From Tetragenococcus osmophilus (lineage in GTDB: Bacteria > Bacillota > Bacilli > Lactobacillales > Enterococcaceae), in assembly GCF_003795125.1 (NCBI RefSeq), contig NZ_CP027783.1:1612001-1676000 (forward strand): a DNA stretch of 64,000 bases, in the 5' to 3' direction. The notes below the pieces were generated by a model. The model ran no database searches. It saw only the letters and a list, made by a program, of their open reading frames with translations, and was not told the origin of the DNA. The number at the start of each line of letters is the position of its first letter. The first letter of the stretch is position 1. Below are positions 51,644 to 60,654 of the stretch, one piece after another. A program made the position numbers and the translations under genes.

Positions 51644-52408
51644 ATGGCCAATAAAAGAAAAAAGGCAAGACCTAAAACAGCTAAAACACTGTTTGTTTCT
51701 TTACTACTTCTTATTGTATTTACAGCTACGGCTGGAAATGTCGATTTAACACGTATTGATCTAAATGACTTGAGTTCTATTGTTGAGGTATTTGAAACAA
51801 GAAACACTTTAGCCGATTACCCACAGCTAGATTCACTTCCAGATTACAATGGAGATGACGAGGTCGTCACTTTAAATGATAATCACCCCTTCTTTAGTGA
51901 AGAAGACTTATCCTTAAATGATGGCACTTGGCAAACGTTTTCTGATTTGGATACTAAAAATCGTGTTGGGCAAGCAAATGCGATGTTACATAAAAAAATG
52001 ATGCCCAAAAAAGAACGCGGCGACATTGCTCAGGTTTATCCATCGGGATGGAAACAAAAGAAGACGACAGATGGGCAGTGGTTATATAATCGGTCTCATT
52101 TGATTGGTTTTCAATTAACAGGCGAAAATGATAATTGGAAAAACTTGTTTACCGGAACTCAGCAGATGAACCAAGGCCCTATGAGAGAATACGAAGAAGA
52201 GGTAGCTACCTACTTAAAAGAATCCGATCATCATGTTCGTTATCGGGTCACTCCCTTATTTAAGGAAGGTGAACTGGTTCCTAGAGGTGTTGAGATGGAA
52301 GCTCAAAGCGTTGAAGATGACCAGCTACAATTTAATATTTATATATATAATGTGCAAGAAGATTATCAAATTAATTATGAAACAGGGACTTCAAAGAAAG
52401 CTTCTTAA
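51644..52408 (+). CDS. DNA/RNA non-specific endonuclease, EndA/NucA type
   Basis: 254 aa. A Lys/Arg-rich N-terminus leads to one membrane helix (about residues 17-35), so the enzyme is anchored or secreted. The beta-beta-alpha metal nuclease domain (about 65-245) shows the catalytic block NRSHLIGFQLTGENDNWKNL (about 148-167), where His is the general base and the distal Asn binds the metal, followed by TGTQQMNQGPM. Related streptococcal enzymes degrade DNA at the surface, including during uptake. No competence genes are adjacent. The ribosome site is weak (GAACAATAG), which lowers certainty about the start only. Confidence 0.85.
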   Translation: MANKRKKARPKTAKTLFVSLLLLIVFTATAGNVDLTRIDLNDLSSIVEVFETRNTLADYPQLDSLPDYNGDDEVVTLNDNHPFFSEEDLSLNDGTWQTFSDLDTKNRVGQANAMLHKKMMPKKERGDIAQVYPSGWKQKKTTDGQWLYNRSHLIGFQLTGENDNWKNLFTGTQQMNQGPMREYEEEVATYLKESDHHVRYRVTPLFKEGELVPRGVEMEAQSVEDDQLQFNIYIYNVQEDYQINYETGTSKKAS

Positions 52409-52841
52409 CGTTTTAGAAACTGGGATAATTTTTTCCTAATAATGACGCCATAGCGTAAAAAGCTCTTATAAAAAAGGGGATTTACAACGGCAATTACTTG
52501 GAAATAAATAATATCTCAGTTTTTTTGATTTTTTATTTTATTTTTTTACATCGATATATTACAAATAATATAAAGAGTAAATTCAAAACAAATGATCATT
52601 TGTTTTGAATTTATTCTTTATAATCACTTATAATTCGGGGATTATTCTCTTATATTTATTACTTTTGTTTTTCTGAAAATAACAAAGCGATTTTTACAAA
52701 TACAAATTTTGTCATCTTTTTTTACTGAATTGTAATGAATTGTTACTTTTTTTTTACACATGAAATACGAAACAATGGTAAATTATCAAATGTAGCTTAC
52801 AGCACAACATATTAGAAAAAAATCTTGGAGGATTATAAAAA
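52409..52841. other. 433-bp AT-rich intergenic region before the Apf-like gene
   Basis: No reading frame of note. It contains long A and T runs, a 54-bp near-perfect palindrome at 52569-52622, and a TGTAAT/TGTTAC pair at 52731-52746. That pair resembles a WalR box (consensus TGTWAH-N5-TGTWAH) but with a 4-nt instead of 5-nt gap. The last 40 bp carry the TTGGAGG ribosome site. Wall-hydrolase genes of this type are often WalRK targets; here that is only a suggestion. Confidence 0.5.
52569..52622. repeat. 54-bp near-perfect loopless palindrome
   Basis: The arms 52569-52595 and 52596-52622 are inverse complements with one mismatch in 27; the centre reads AAATGATCATTT. There is no loop and no T tract beyond the arms. 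It is longer and more perfect than any terminator in the window. Confidence 0.85.
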
Positions 52842-53438
52842 ATGAAAATGAGTAAAACTTTATTATTTAGCACAGTATTAACAGCAGGAGCAACTTTAGC
52901 GCTTGGTACAAGTAATGCGAATGCAGATGAAGTTTATACTGTTCAATCAAACGATTCATTGTCAAAAATTTCAAATAAATTTGCAGGCGACAATAGTTTG
53001 GTTAACCAAATTGCAGAAGATAACGATATCGAAAATGCAAACATGATCTTTGCTGGAACTCAATTGACAATCGCAACAGATGGTTCTTCTAGCAAAAAAG
53101 CTCCAGTACAACAAGAAGAAAAAGCTGAACAACCAGCTCAACAACAAACACAACAAAAACAAGTTAAACAAGCACCTAAAAAACAAGAATCAAATTCAAA
53201 CCAATCTTATTCAGGAGATTCATCTTCTGCTAAAGAATGGATTGCACAAAAAGAATCTAGCGGTTCATACTCTGCAACAAATGGTCGTTACATTGGACGT
53301 TATCAATTAGATTCTTCCTACTTAAACGGTGACCACTCTAAAGCTAACCAAGAAAAAGTAGCTGATAACTATGTTAATAATCGCTACGGCGGTTGGGACG
53401 GAGCTAAAACTTTCTGGCAAGCAAATGGTTGGTACTAA
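52842..53438 (+). CDS. Secreted LysM protein with Apf-type C-terminal domain
   Basis: 198 aa. Signal peptide cut near NANADE (about residue 28), then one LysM domain (about 30-77, VYTVQSNDSLSKISNKFAGDN). A Gln/Lys-rich linker follows (about 85-128), then a C-terminal domain (about 130-198, EWIAQKESSGSYSATNGRYIGRYQL, ending FWQANGWY). That domain matches aggregation-promoting factor/transglycosylase-like wall proteins of lactobacilli and enterococci; the Glu in QKESSG is the probable catalytic residue. Strong TTGGAGG site and long leader suggest high expression under envelope control. Confidence 0.88.
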   Translation: MKMSKTLLFSTVLTAGATLALGTSNANADEVYTVQSNDSLSKISNKFAGDNSLVNQIAEDNDIENANMIFAGTQLTIATDGSSSKKAPVQQEEKAEQPAQQQTQQKQVKQAPKKQESNSNQSYSGDSSSAKEWIAQKESSGSYSATNGRYIGRYQLDSSYLNGDHSKANQEKVADNYVNNRYGGWDGAKTFWQANGWY

Positions 53439-53458
53439 ACTTTAAAGATAAAGGGTAA

Positions 53459-53491
53459 TAAAAAGTTCTATCTTCGGATAGGGCTTTTTAT
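53459..53491 (+). terminator. Terminator after the Apf-like gene
   Basis: AAAAAGTTCTATC, TTCG tetraloop, GATAGGGCTTTTT; G-T pairs in the middle and T tail. Confidence 0.88.
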
Positions 53492-53515
53492 TTTGGAGAA
53501 AATAGACGAATAGAT

Positions 53516-53558
53516 AAAAAAATCCTACTAAACAGACGTTCATTCGCTGTTTAGTAGG
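53516..53558 (-). terminator. rpmG terminator (minus strand)
   Basis: CCTACTAAACAG (53524-53535) and CTGTTTAGTAGG (53547-53558) are perfect arms. On the minus strand the stem is followed by a T run (the A run at 53516-53522 on the plus strand). Confidence 0.85.
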
Positions 53559-53570
53559 TATATATTTTTA

Positions 53571-53720
53571 CTATTTCGTTTCGCGATGCAAAGTAACTTT
53601 TCTTTCACGTGGACAATACTTTCTTTTTTCCAAGCGGTCAGGATTGTTACGTTTGTTTTTACTTGTTAAATAATTACGTTCTTTGCAAGAAGTGCATTCT
53701 AAAGTAATGTTAACTCGCAT
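53571..53720 (-). CDS. rpmG: 50S ribosomal protein L33
   Basis: 49 aa, read on the minus strand: begins [17 protein letters not shown] and ends KVTLHRETK. The CTSC pair (residues 9-12) and the later YCPRE cysteine are like the zinc-type L33 of Bacillus RpmGA. A GGAGGG ribosome site lies 7 nt upstream on that strand. It is too short for many gene callers. It sits before fthC and the rhomboid gene, as in other Firmicutes, but is divergent from them. Confidence 0.95.
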   Translation of the reverse strand: MRVNITLECTSCKERNYLTSKNKRNNPDRLEKRKYCPRERKVTLHRETK

Positions 53721-53917
53721 ATATTTTCCCTCCTATAAATAGACGTTCCATTTTTTGGCCTTAATTATCATATCATGTTTGTAGATAAAATTCTAGATTT
53801 TTGTACAAAAATGTTAAGTAAGTTTACTTGACACAAATTTTTCATACATGATTCCTTCTGAACATGGTAAAATAAAATCATATTGTTTTAAACAAGTAGA
53901 ATATTGGAGTGTAAATA

Positions 53918-54484
53918 ATGGATAAAGAACTATTAAGAGAAAAAGGAATGCAACGATTAAAAAATTTGGCAGAACATTTAGATCAAAAGCAAAAAAAAGA
54001 AAAGCAAATTACTACCTTACTTTTTCATTCTCAGTTATGGAAAGAAGCAAAAACAATTGCTATGGTGCGCTCACAGTCATTTGAATTTAACACCCAACCG
54101 ATTATGGACAAAGCACTGCAAGAAGGAAAAAAAGTCGCGGTTCCTAAAACTTTACCTAATCGTCAGTTGGGCTTTTATGAAGTGGATGAAAATACGACTT
54201 ATCAATTTTCCAATTTTGGAATTGAAGAACCTCTTAGTGGCGGCATTGTAAATAAAGAAAATATTGATTTGATGTTAGTTCCAGGCTTGATTTTTTCTAA
54301 GAGTGGATATCGCATTGGTTTTGGCAAAGGATATTATGATCGTTTTTTAGAAGATTTTTCTGGAAAAACTTGCGGGCTGGCATTTGCAGAACAGCTGAAT
54401 AATGATTGGCAGCCAGAAAATTTTGATCAACCTGTTTCACGGGTCTATACAGATACCCTTGAAAGGAGCTTTGTTTATGAATAA
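53918..54484 (+). CDS. fthC: 5-formyltetrahydrofolate cyclo-ligase
   Basis: 188 aa of the MTHFS family. The ATP/substrate motif is GYRIGFGKGYYDRFL (about residues 128-142), with LMLVPGLIFSKSG before it and VPKTLPNRQLGFYEV earlier. It converts 5-formyl-THF to methenyl-THF, clearing a storage form of folate. It overlaps the rhomboid gene by 8 bp. The order fthC, rhomboid, yqgQ, glk matches Bacillus yqgN-yqgP-yqgQ-glcK. Confidence 0.93.
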   Translation: MDKELLREKGMQRLKNLAEHLDQKQKKEKQITTLLFHSQLWKEAKTIAMVRSQSFEFNTQPIMDKALQEGKKVAVPKTLPNRQLGFYEVDENTTYQFSNFGIEEPLSGGIVNKENIDLMLVPGLIFSKSGYRIGFGKGYYDRFLEDFSGKTCGLAFAEQLNNDWQPENFDQPVSRVYTDTLERSFVYE

Positions 54485-55163
54485 TATACAGTTTCGCCGT
54501 TGGCTTAATCAGCCTATCATTACCTATTTATTTTTAGGTATACAAATTTTTGTTTTTCTAGTCTCTTATCTTTTTCCTGGCATGATTGAGTCTCAAGGCG
54601 TAATGTTTGGTCCTTTTGTCGTATATTATTCTCAATTTTGGCGTTTTATTACACCGATGTTTATTCATTTTGGTTTAATGCATTTCGTAGTAAATTCTGT
54701 TGTCTTGTATTTTATGGGGGCACGTTTAGAAGCAGTCTATGGCCATCTACGCTACTTTTTTATTTATCTGTTAAGTGGTATTTCGGGTAATTTATTAAGT
54801 TTTGCTTTTAATGAAGCAGGTGTACAATCAGCTGGTTCTAGTACAGCATTATTTGGTTTATTTGGGGCCTTTGCAATTTTAGGGATTCACTATAAAAATA
54901 ATTACGTTATTCAAATATTAGTGCGTCGATTTACTTTATTTATCGGAATAAGTTTGCTTTTTAACTTACTTGATAGTTCTGTAGATATTTGGGGCCATAT
55001 TGGTGGTTTGCTTGGCGGTGTTCTTTTAGGTAATGTGTTTGGTTTGCCAAAACGTTTACAAGATTATTCTATCCATATTCGTATTATTTCAGGTATTGGG
55101 TTTGTATTTTTGGTGGTATTTTGCTTGATCTATGGTTTTAAAAAATATCAATTACTAGTATAA
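54477..55163 (+). CDS. gluP: Rhomboid intramembrane serine protease
   Basis: 228 aa from the ATG at 54477, 8 nt after AAAGGAG. Six or seven membrane helices. The catalytic serine is in AGSSTALFGLFGA (GxSxxxFG, about residue 122), and the His is in WGHIGGLLGGVLLG (about 179). GLMHFVVNSVVLYFMG has the conserved His and Asn of the second helix. It cuts membrane proteins within the bilayer. Lacks the long TPR tail of Bacillus GluP, so it is a core rhomboid only; the symbol is by synteny. Confidence 0.9.
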   Translation: MNNIQFRRWLNQPIITYLFLGIQIFVFLVSYLFPGMIESQGVMFGPFVVYYSQFWRFITPMFIHFGLMHFVVNSVVLYFMGARLEAVYGHLRYFFIYLLSGISGNLLSFAFNEAGVQSAGSSTALFGLFGAFAILGIHYKNNYVIQILVRRFTLFIGISLLFNLLDSSVDIWGHIGGLLGGVLLGNVFGLPKRLQDYSIHIRIISGIGFVFLVVFCLIYGFKKYQLLV

Positions 55164-55181
55164 TATTTAGGAAGTGTATAT

Positions 55182-55388
55182 ATGGATAGTCTTTATGATG
55201 TACAACAGTTATTGAAACGTTTTGGTATCATTGTTTATGTAGGAAAGCGGATCTATGACATCGAACTAATGAGTATTGAACTAAAAAAACTTTTTGAAGC
55301 TCGATTAATTGATCAAAAAACTTATTTAAATGCTAAAAACATTTTGTTAAGAGAACATCGTATTGAAGAAAGTAGGGAGAATCAATAA
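55182..55388 (+). CDS. yqgQ: YqgQ family protein (DUF910)
   Basis: 68 aa, all-helical small protein (YDVQQLLKRFGIIVYVGKRIYDIELM). It matches YqgQ, found next to glucokinase in many Firmicutes and shown structurally to be a helical bundle; it may bind nucleic acid, but function is not established. The glk start follows its stop directly. Good match to synteny. Confidence 0.88.
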   Translation: MDSLYDVQQLLKRFGIIVYVGKRIYDIELMSIELKKLFEARLIDQKTYLNAKNILLREHRIEESRENQ

Positions 55389-56357
55389 ATGGCTGACAAA
55401 AAGATTATGGGAATTGATTTAGGTGGAACCACAGTAAAGTTTGCTATTTTAACAATGAATGGTGAAATTCAACAAAAGTGGAGTATACAAACCAATATTT
55501 TAGATGAAGGCACTCATATTGTTCCTGATATCGTAGACTCGATTAACCATCATTTGCATTTATATGGCATGAAAGCTAACGATTTTATTGGTATCGGTAT
55601 GGGAACTCCTGGAAGCGTCGACCGACAACAGGGCACAGTAGTTGGTGCTTATAACTTAAATTGGAAAACGTCTCAACCAGTAAAAGAACAAATTGAAAAG
55701 GGAACAGGTATTGCATTTACATTAGATAATGACGCGAATGTGGCAGCTTTAGGTGAACGCTGGCAGGGAGCTGGTGATAATGAATCCGATGTAGTGTTTA
55801 TCACTCTAGGAACTGGCGTTGGTGGCGGTATTGTGATGGAAGATGATCTTTTACATGGGATAGCCGGTTGCGCAGGTGAAATTGGACATATCACAGTAGA
55901 CCCGGATGGTTTTGAATGTACTTGTGGGAAAAAAGGGTGTTTAGAAACAATTGCTAGTGCTACAGGTATCGTTCGAGTAGCTCGTCAGCTTTCAGAAGAA
56001 TACGCAGGCCCTTCTGTGTTAAAACAACGTTTGGATAATGGAGAAGAATTGACCAGTAAAGACGTTTTCGAATTGGCTGAAGAAGAGGATCAATTTGCCT
56101 TAATGGTAGTCGATCATATTTGTTTTTATTTAGGATTAGCCTGTGGTAATATTGGAAATCTTTTAAATCCGTCGACGTTAATATTGGGCGGTGGTGTTTC
56201 GGCAGCAGGAGAGTTTCTCCGTAGCAAGGTAGCGAATTATTTTAAACAATTTACTTTCCCTCAAGTAACCGAAAGCACAAAAATAAAATTAGCGCAACTA
56301 GGAAACGACGCAGGAATCATTGGCGCAGCTTCACTAGCGTTGAAATTACAAAATTAG
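55389..56357 (+). CDS. glk: Glucokinase, ROK family
   Basis: 322 aa. The ATP-binding MGIDLGGTTVKFAIL opens the protein; GMGTPGSVD, LDNDANVAALGE (catalytic Asp, about residue 116) and TLGTGVGGGIV follow. The ROK zinc site is HITVDPDGFECTCGKKGC (about 167-184). It phosphorylates glucose released inside the cell, for example from non-PTS sugars. It starts immediately at the yqgQ stop. Standard length. Confidence 0.95.
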   Translation: MADKKIMGIDLGGTTVKFAILTMNGEIQQKWSIQTNILDEGTHIVPDIVDSINHHLHLYGMKANDFIGIGMGTPGSVDRQQGTVVGAYNLNWKTSQPVKEQIEKGTGIAFTLDNDANVAALGERWQGAGDNESDVVFITLGTGVGGGIVMEDDLLHGIAGCAGEIGHITVDPDGFECTCGKKGCLETIASATGIVRVARQLSEEYAGPSVLKQRLDNGEELTSKDVFELAEEEDQFALMVVDHICFYLGLACGNIGNLLNPSTLILGGGVSAAGEFLRSKVANYFKQFTFPQVTESTKIKLAQLGNDAGIIGAASLALKLQN

Positions 56358-56371
56358 AAAGGTGACAAATC

Positions 56372-56773
56372 ATGAATTTTTTGCAAACTTTGACACTTAT
56401 TTTAGCAGCTATTTTAATCGCTATGGGGATTAATTGGTTATATTTTTATATTCAAGGGAGACGATCGGCTAAAATTATTGACCAAGAAACGTTCCGCCAA
56501 GGGATGAGAAAAGCGCAAGTGATTGATGTTCGTGAAAAAAAAGAGTTTGACGGCAGTCATATCTTAGGAGCAAGAAATATCCCTTATACTTTATTGAATA
56601 ATTCCATGGCTTCTATTCGAAAGGACTTGCCTGTTTATTTATATGACACAGGAAAATCATTAAGTGTACGTGCAGCAAATAAATTACGTAAGAACGGATA
56701 TACGGATATTTATATCTTAAAAGAAGGTTTTAACGGTTGGCAAGGGAAGAAAAAATCTAAAAAAACAGTATAA
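56372..56773 (+). CDS. Membrane-anchored rhodanese-fold protein without catalytic cysteine
   Basis: 133 aa. One membrane helix (about residues 5-27) then a single rhodanese domain (about 40-130): AQVIDVREKKEFDGSHILGARNIPY is typical. Where active rhodaneses have a cysteine after the fourth strand (VYLYC-x4-RS), this protein has VYLYDTGKSLSVRAANKL, so Asp replaces Cys. It has no cysteine at all. Sulfur transfer is therefore unlikely; a binding or sensory role is possible. It follows glk by 14 bp, a conserved position in Lactobacillales. Confidence 0.82.
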   Translation: MNFLQTLTLILAAILIAMGINWLYFYIQGRRSAKIIDQETFRQGMRKAQVIDVREKKEFDGSHILGARNIPYTLLNNSMASIRKDLPVYLYDTGKSLSVRAANKLRKNGYTDIYILKEGFNGWQGKKKSKKTV

Positions 56774-56860
56774 AAAAACAAGACCCTATCTGTAGTGGCC
56801 GCTTAAAAGTTAGTTCAAAGACTAGCTTTGAGTGGCCTGTACAATTAGGTCTTGTTTTTT
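56773..56860. terminator. Large bidirectional terminator between the rhodanese and DUF3042 genes
   Basis: AAAAAACAAGACC (56773-56785) pairs with GGTCTTGTTTTTT (56848-56860), giving T tails on both strands. The 62-nt interior is itself structured (AAAGTTAGT with ACTAGCTTT, and AGTGGCC occurring twice), more than a terminator needs. Confidence 0.75.
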
Positions 56861-56865
56861 ATTAT

Positions 56866-57033
56866 CTATCTAGCAAAGCTTTTGCGACGAGCTTTCTTGC
56901 GGTTTGCTTCAATCATCGCTTCTTTTTCTTCAATTGGCTCGATTACTTGTTTTTTAACTGTTTTTACTAAACAAGCAGTAGCAGCAGTTGTTGCTAAAGA
57001 GCCAACAATAAAACCAAAAGTAAATTTTTTCAT
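56866..57033 (-). CDS. DUF3042 family small membrane protein
   Basis: 55 aa on the minus strand, beginning MKKFTFGFIVGSLATTAATA and ending EANRKKARRKSFAR. One N-terminal membrane helix (about residues 4-23) is followed by a charged helical tail (KKQVIEPIEEKEAMIE). This matches DUF3042, known from Enterococcus and Lactobacillus. GAGGTGA lies 7 nt upstream. Function unknown. Confidence 0.88.
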   Translation of the reverse strand: MKKFTFGFIVGSLATTAATACLVKTVKKQVIEPIEEKEAMIEANRKKARRKSFAR

Positions 57034-57215
57034 GACCATTCACCTCATTTATTAATCTTTCTTTCATTATGAACGAAATGGATAGATTTGAAAAGTAATA
57101 TACCTAGATTTATGCAATAAACTTTTGAGAAAGTTTATTAAATATTTTATAGTAGATATATAAAGTGTTTGATAATATTTACAAATATAAGAAATAAAAA
57201 TAAGGAGAAAACAAC

Positions 57216-58226
57216 ATGACAGTTTTAGTATTAGGCGGTGCAGGATATATCGGCTCACACGCTGTAGATCAATTAATTCATCAAGGATACGAGGTCGCTG
57301 TAATCGATAATTTGTTAACAGGTCATCAAGCAGCACTTCATCCAAAAGCAACTTTTTATAAAGGAGATATCCGCGATAAAGAATTCGTGCGTTTTGTGTT
57401 TGCTAAAGAAACTATTGAAGGGGTCATCCATTTTGCGGCTAGTTCATTAGTGGGCGAATCTGTCGAAAAACCGTTGAAATACTTTAATAATAATGTCTCC
57501 GGTACTGAAATTGTATTGGAAGTTATGCGGGAATTTAGCGTAAAACACATCGTCTTTTCTTCCACAGCTGCGACATACGGTGAGCCTGAAGAAAACCCTA
57601 TTACGGAGAATACGCCAACGAACCCTAAGAATCCTTATGGGGAAAGCAAATTGATGATGGAAAAAATGATGCGTTGGTGTGATGAAGCCTATGGGATCAA
57701 ATTTGTTGCACTGCGTTATTTCAACGTAGCAGGGGCCAAAGCAGACGCCTCAATTGGTGAAGATCATAATCCGGAAACGCATTTAGTTCCTATTATTTTA
57801 GAAGTGGCTCTTGGCCAAAGAAAGCAATTAGCTATTTTTGGGGATGACTATAATACAGAAGACGGCACTTGTGTGAGAGACTATGTCCACGTGGAAGATC
57901 TGATTGCCGCGCATATATTGGCTTTAGAGTACTTAAAAGCGGGGAATAAGAGCGATGTTTTCAACTTAGGGAGTAATTCAGGCTATTCTGTTAGACAAAT
58001 GTTAGAAGCCGCTAGACAAGTAACAAATAAAGAGATCCCAGCTGAAGTAGCTCCTAGACGTGCAGGTGATCCTGCTACCTTAGTTGCTGCTAGTGATAAG
58101 GCCAAAACAATTCTAGGTTGGCAACCTCAATATACAAATATAAAAGAAATTATTGAGACAGCTTGGAAGTGGCAGGTCAACCATCCTTATGGTTACCAAG
58201 AAAAAGGAGATGCCAAAGATGATTAG
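57216..58226 (+). CDS. galE: UDP-glucose 4-epimerase
   Basis: 336 aa extended SDR. NAD loop [13 protein letters not shown] (about residues 4-16), [11 protein letters not shown], the serine in [11 protein letters not shown] and the catalytic YGESK (about residues 145-149), then RYFNVAGA. It interconverts UDP-glucose and UDP-galactose for the Leloir pathway and polymer synthesis. AAGGAG precedes the ATG. It overlaps galT by 8 bp. No galK or mutarotase is in the window, so galactose use would need genes elsewhere. Confidence 0.95.
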   Translation: MTVLVLGGAGYIGSHAVDQLIHQGYEVAVIDNLLTGHQAALHPKATFYKGDIRDKEFVRFVFAKETIEGVIHFAASSLVGESVEKPLKYFNNNVSGTEIVLEVMREFSVKHIVFSSTAATYGEPEENPITENTPTNPKNPYGESKLMMEKMMRWCDEAYGIKFVALRYFNVAGAKADASIGEDHNPETHLVPIILEVALGQRKQLAIFGDDYNTEDGTCVRDYVHVEDLIAAHILALEYLKAGNKSDVFNLGSNSGYSVRQMLEAARQVTNKEIPAEVAPRRAGDPATLVAASDKAKTILGWQPQYTNIKEIIETAWKWQVNHPYGYQEKGDAKDD

Positions 58227-59694
58227 TCAAACAATTGTCGACTTTACCACGCTAGCGATTGCCTCCGGTGGTTGGATGGAAATGGATCGGGTATACTTAC
58301 AAAACCGTATCTTAGGAATGATTGGTGAAACGAAGATGGAAACAACTGAGATTCGCCAATCTCCAAAATCTTCCTTACAACTAAAAGATGAATTATTAGA
58401 AAAAGCTAAAATGAATCAGATGATAGGCACTTCAACTTCGGAAGAAGAAATGTTTGCTGCTCAATTAATGGACTTTTTAACGCCGCCGCCTTCCATAGTA
58501 AATGCTTTTTTTGCTCAGTTTTATTCGAAAGATCCACAAAGCGCTACGGATTATTTTTATAAACTATGTAAGGAAAATGATTCAGTAAAAACACGTGCTA
58601 TTGCCAAAAATATTGCTTTTCCAGTTGAAACTGTGTATGGAAATTTAGAAATTTCATTTAATGCAACAAAAGATAACACACCTGTTTTCCATGAAGAATC
58701 TACTTCAGATGGCATTCCCAAATGTCAGTTATGTATGGAAACAGAAGGTTATAAAGGGAGTAATACTTTTCCGGCACGTACCAATCAACGAATTATCCGA
58801 ATGAATTTAGATGGCGAATCTTGGGGCTTTCATTATCTACCGGAGGGTTATTATAATGAACATTGTATTATAGCTTCAGAGCAACATCGTCCCTTAGAAA
58901 TTACCCAACGTAGCTTTGAACGTTTGTTAAGAATTGTAGAAGTATTGCCCCATTATTTTATAGCTTCTAATGCTGATCTAGCTAATGATAGCGGAGCCAT
59001 GCTTGCTCATGACCACTATCAAGGAGGACGACATCACTTTGCTATAGAAAATGCCAGTATTAAACAGAGCTTTTCTTTTACCGACTTTCCTAATGTTGCC
59101 GTTGGAATTTTACAATGGCCATTATCTGTACTTCGCTTGCAAGGTGAAAATAAAGCTGATATTGCACAAGCTGCCTATAGGATCATGAATAAATGGAAAG
59201 GATATTCGAATGAAGATTTAAGCATTTTCGCTTATTCAACAGATGGAATTTCTCACCATGCGGTTACGCCTATTGCTAGAAAAACGTCAGCAGGTTTTGA
59301 ACTAGATTTAGTTTTACGAGATAATAATACTTCGGAAAAATACCCAGAAGGAATTTTCCATCCTCATAAAGAAGTACAACACCTTAAACAAGAAAACATA
59401 GGTTTAACAGATGCTCAAGGTTTAGCGATACTGCCTGGACATTTAGCCGATGACTTAAAAGAAGTGACAAGTTATCTTTTGGATGAAGAAAATGATATGG
59501 CACTTGAGTATAAGAATTGGGCTGGCCAAATAAAAACTAATTATAACTTAACAGAAGAAAATGTAGAAGAAGTTGTAAAAGAAGAAGTTGGTCAGGCGTT
59601 TATTCAGGCCTTAGAAGATGCGAGCGTCTTTAAACAAGATGAAAAAGGGCAAGCTGCCTTTGAACAGTTTGTTGCGGCTTGTAACTTTAATTAG
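58219..59694 (+). CDS. galT: Galactose-1-phosphate uridylyltransferase, Gram-positive type
   Basis: 491 aa from the ATG at 58219, after AAAGGAG. This is the long class II Gal[23 protein letters not shown] (about 171-192), [13 protein letters not shown] and the [14 protein letters not shown] active-site region (about 269-282) with the nucleophilic His. It transfers UMP between UDP-glucose and galactose-1-P. It is translationally coupled to galE. A terminator shared with the convergent ABC operon follows. Confidence 0.93.
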   Translation: MISQTIVDFTTLAIASGGWMEMDRVYLQNRILGMIGETKMETTEIRQSPKSSLQLKDELLEKAKMNQMIGTSTSEEEMFAAQLMDFLTPPPSIVNAFFAQFYSKDPQSATDYFYKLCKENDSVKTRAIAKNIAFPVETVYGNLEISFNATKDNTPVFHEESTSDGIPKCQLCMETEGYKGSNTFPARTNQRIIRMNLDGESWGFHYLPEGYYNEHCIIASEQHRPLEITQRSFERLLRIVEVLPHYFIASNADLANDSGAMLAHDHYQGGRHHFAIENASIKQSFSFTDFPNVAVGILQWPLSVLRLQGENKADIAQAAYRIMNKWKGYSNEDLSIFAYSTDGISHHAVTPIARKTSAGFELDLVLRDNNTSEKYPEGIFHPHKEVQHLKQENIGLTDAQGLAILPGHLADDLKEVTSYLLDEENDMALEYKNWAGQIKTNYNLTEENVEEVVKEEVGQAFIQALEDASVFKQDEKGQAAFEQFVAACNFN

Positions 59695-59719
59695 GAATAG
59701 CTGTGATATAAGCAAAATA

Positions 59720-59793
59720 AAAATACCTAAACTATATTTGATGATATTTGTTAGTACAAGTTTACGACAATTTCTTTATAGTTTAGGTATTTT
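59720..59793. terminator. Bidirectional terminator between galT and the ABC operon
   Basis: AAAATACCTAAACTATA (59720-59736) and TATAGTTTAGGTATTTT (59777-59793) are perfect 17-bp arms around a 40-nt loop. Confidence 0.75.
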
Positions 59794-59826
59794 ATATTAA
59801 GTAAATTTATGACGAAATGTCTTTTA

Positions 59827-60654
59827 TTACATCTTTAAAGATCCTTCGCTTAGGCCTGCAATAAAATATTTTTGTAAAGAAATAAAAAGTAGAACAACTG
59901 GGATAATGGCTAAAATTAAACCAGTTAATGCAAGCTCCCATTGAGTGGTGAATTCGCCAAAGAAAGAATATAATTCCAAGGGGAGTGTGCGCATGCCTTC
60001 TTGGTTAACAACTAATGAAGGAAGCAAATAGTCATTCCAAATTTTCATCCCATTTAAAATGATAACGGTTACGGTTGTTGGTTTTAAAATAGGCAAGATG
60101 ATACGAAAGAAAATATCGATACGACTGGCTCCGTCAATGTTAGCGGCATCATCTAAATCTGTTGAAATGCTACGCATGGCTCCATAATAAAGATAAACAG
60201 ATAAACTAACAGAAAAACCAATATTCATGATAGTTAGACCTGTGCGATTTAATAAGTTTAGTTGTCCAAAGACATTAATTAAGGGAATCATGATGGCTTG
60301 GAAGGGAATTAACATGGTTACCCCACAAAAGTAATAAATAAAAGTACTCAATTTGGTGTTACGACGATGTAATACATAAGCAGCCATTGCGCTAAATAAT
60401 ACAGTCAGGCCTACGCTAGCTACAGTAATAATAAGCGAATTGCCAAAACCAGAAAGATAGTTCATAGCTGTAAAAGAATTAGGATAATTGGCTAATGTGA
60501 TTTCTTCTGGAATTCCGATAACATTGGATAAGATTTCCGTACGTGTTTTAAACGAATTAATAAAAATTAAAAAGAAAGGATAAAGCCAGCTAAGCGATAG
60601 CACGATAGCTAGGATAATGATGAGTACTTTGTTGAAATCCAATTGTTTTTTCAT
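59827..60654 (-). CDS. Sugar ABC transporter permease, MalG-like
   Basis: 275 aa, six membrane helices. The EAA coupling loop reads DDAANIDGASRIDIFFRIILP (starts about residue 168), the contact with the ATPase. It belongs to the carbohydrate CUT1 family with the MalF-like gene (4-bp overlap) and the binding protein upstream. No ATPase gene lies in the operon, so a shared MsmK-type ATPase elsewhere is probable. Substrate unknown; the operon faces galET, which could mean an oligosaccharide containing galactose. Confidence 0.88.
   Translation of the reverse strand: MKKQLDFNKVLIIILAIVLSLSWLYPFFLIFINSFKTRTEILSNVIGIPEEITLANYPNSFTAMNYLSGFGNSLIITVASVGLTVLFSAMAAYVLHRRNTKLSTFIYYFCGVTMLIPFQAIMIPLINVFGQLNLLNRTGLTIMNIGFSVSLSVYLYYGAMRSISTDLDDAANIDGASRIDIFFRIILPILKPTTVTVIILNGMKIWNDYLLPSLVVNQEGMRTLPLELYSFFGEFTTQWELALTGLILAIIPVVLLFISLQKYFIAGLSEGSLKM

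Noticed and set aside
56852-57055. Plus-strand frame opposite the DUF3042 gene
   Set aside because: The minus-strand frame matches a known small family with a good ribosome site; the plus-strand frame starts in a terminator.
57067-57351. Minus-strand frame overlapping the galE start
   Set aside because: It lies in the galE upstream region and coding start, has no ribosome site and shows no protein family features.
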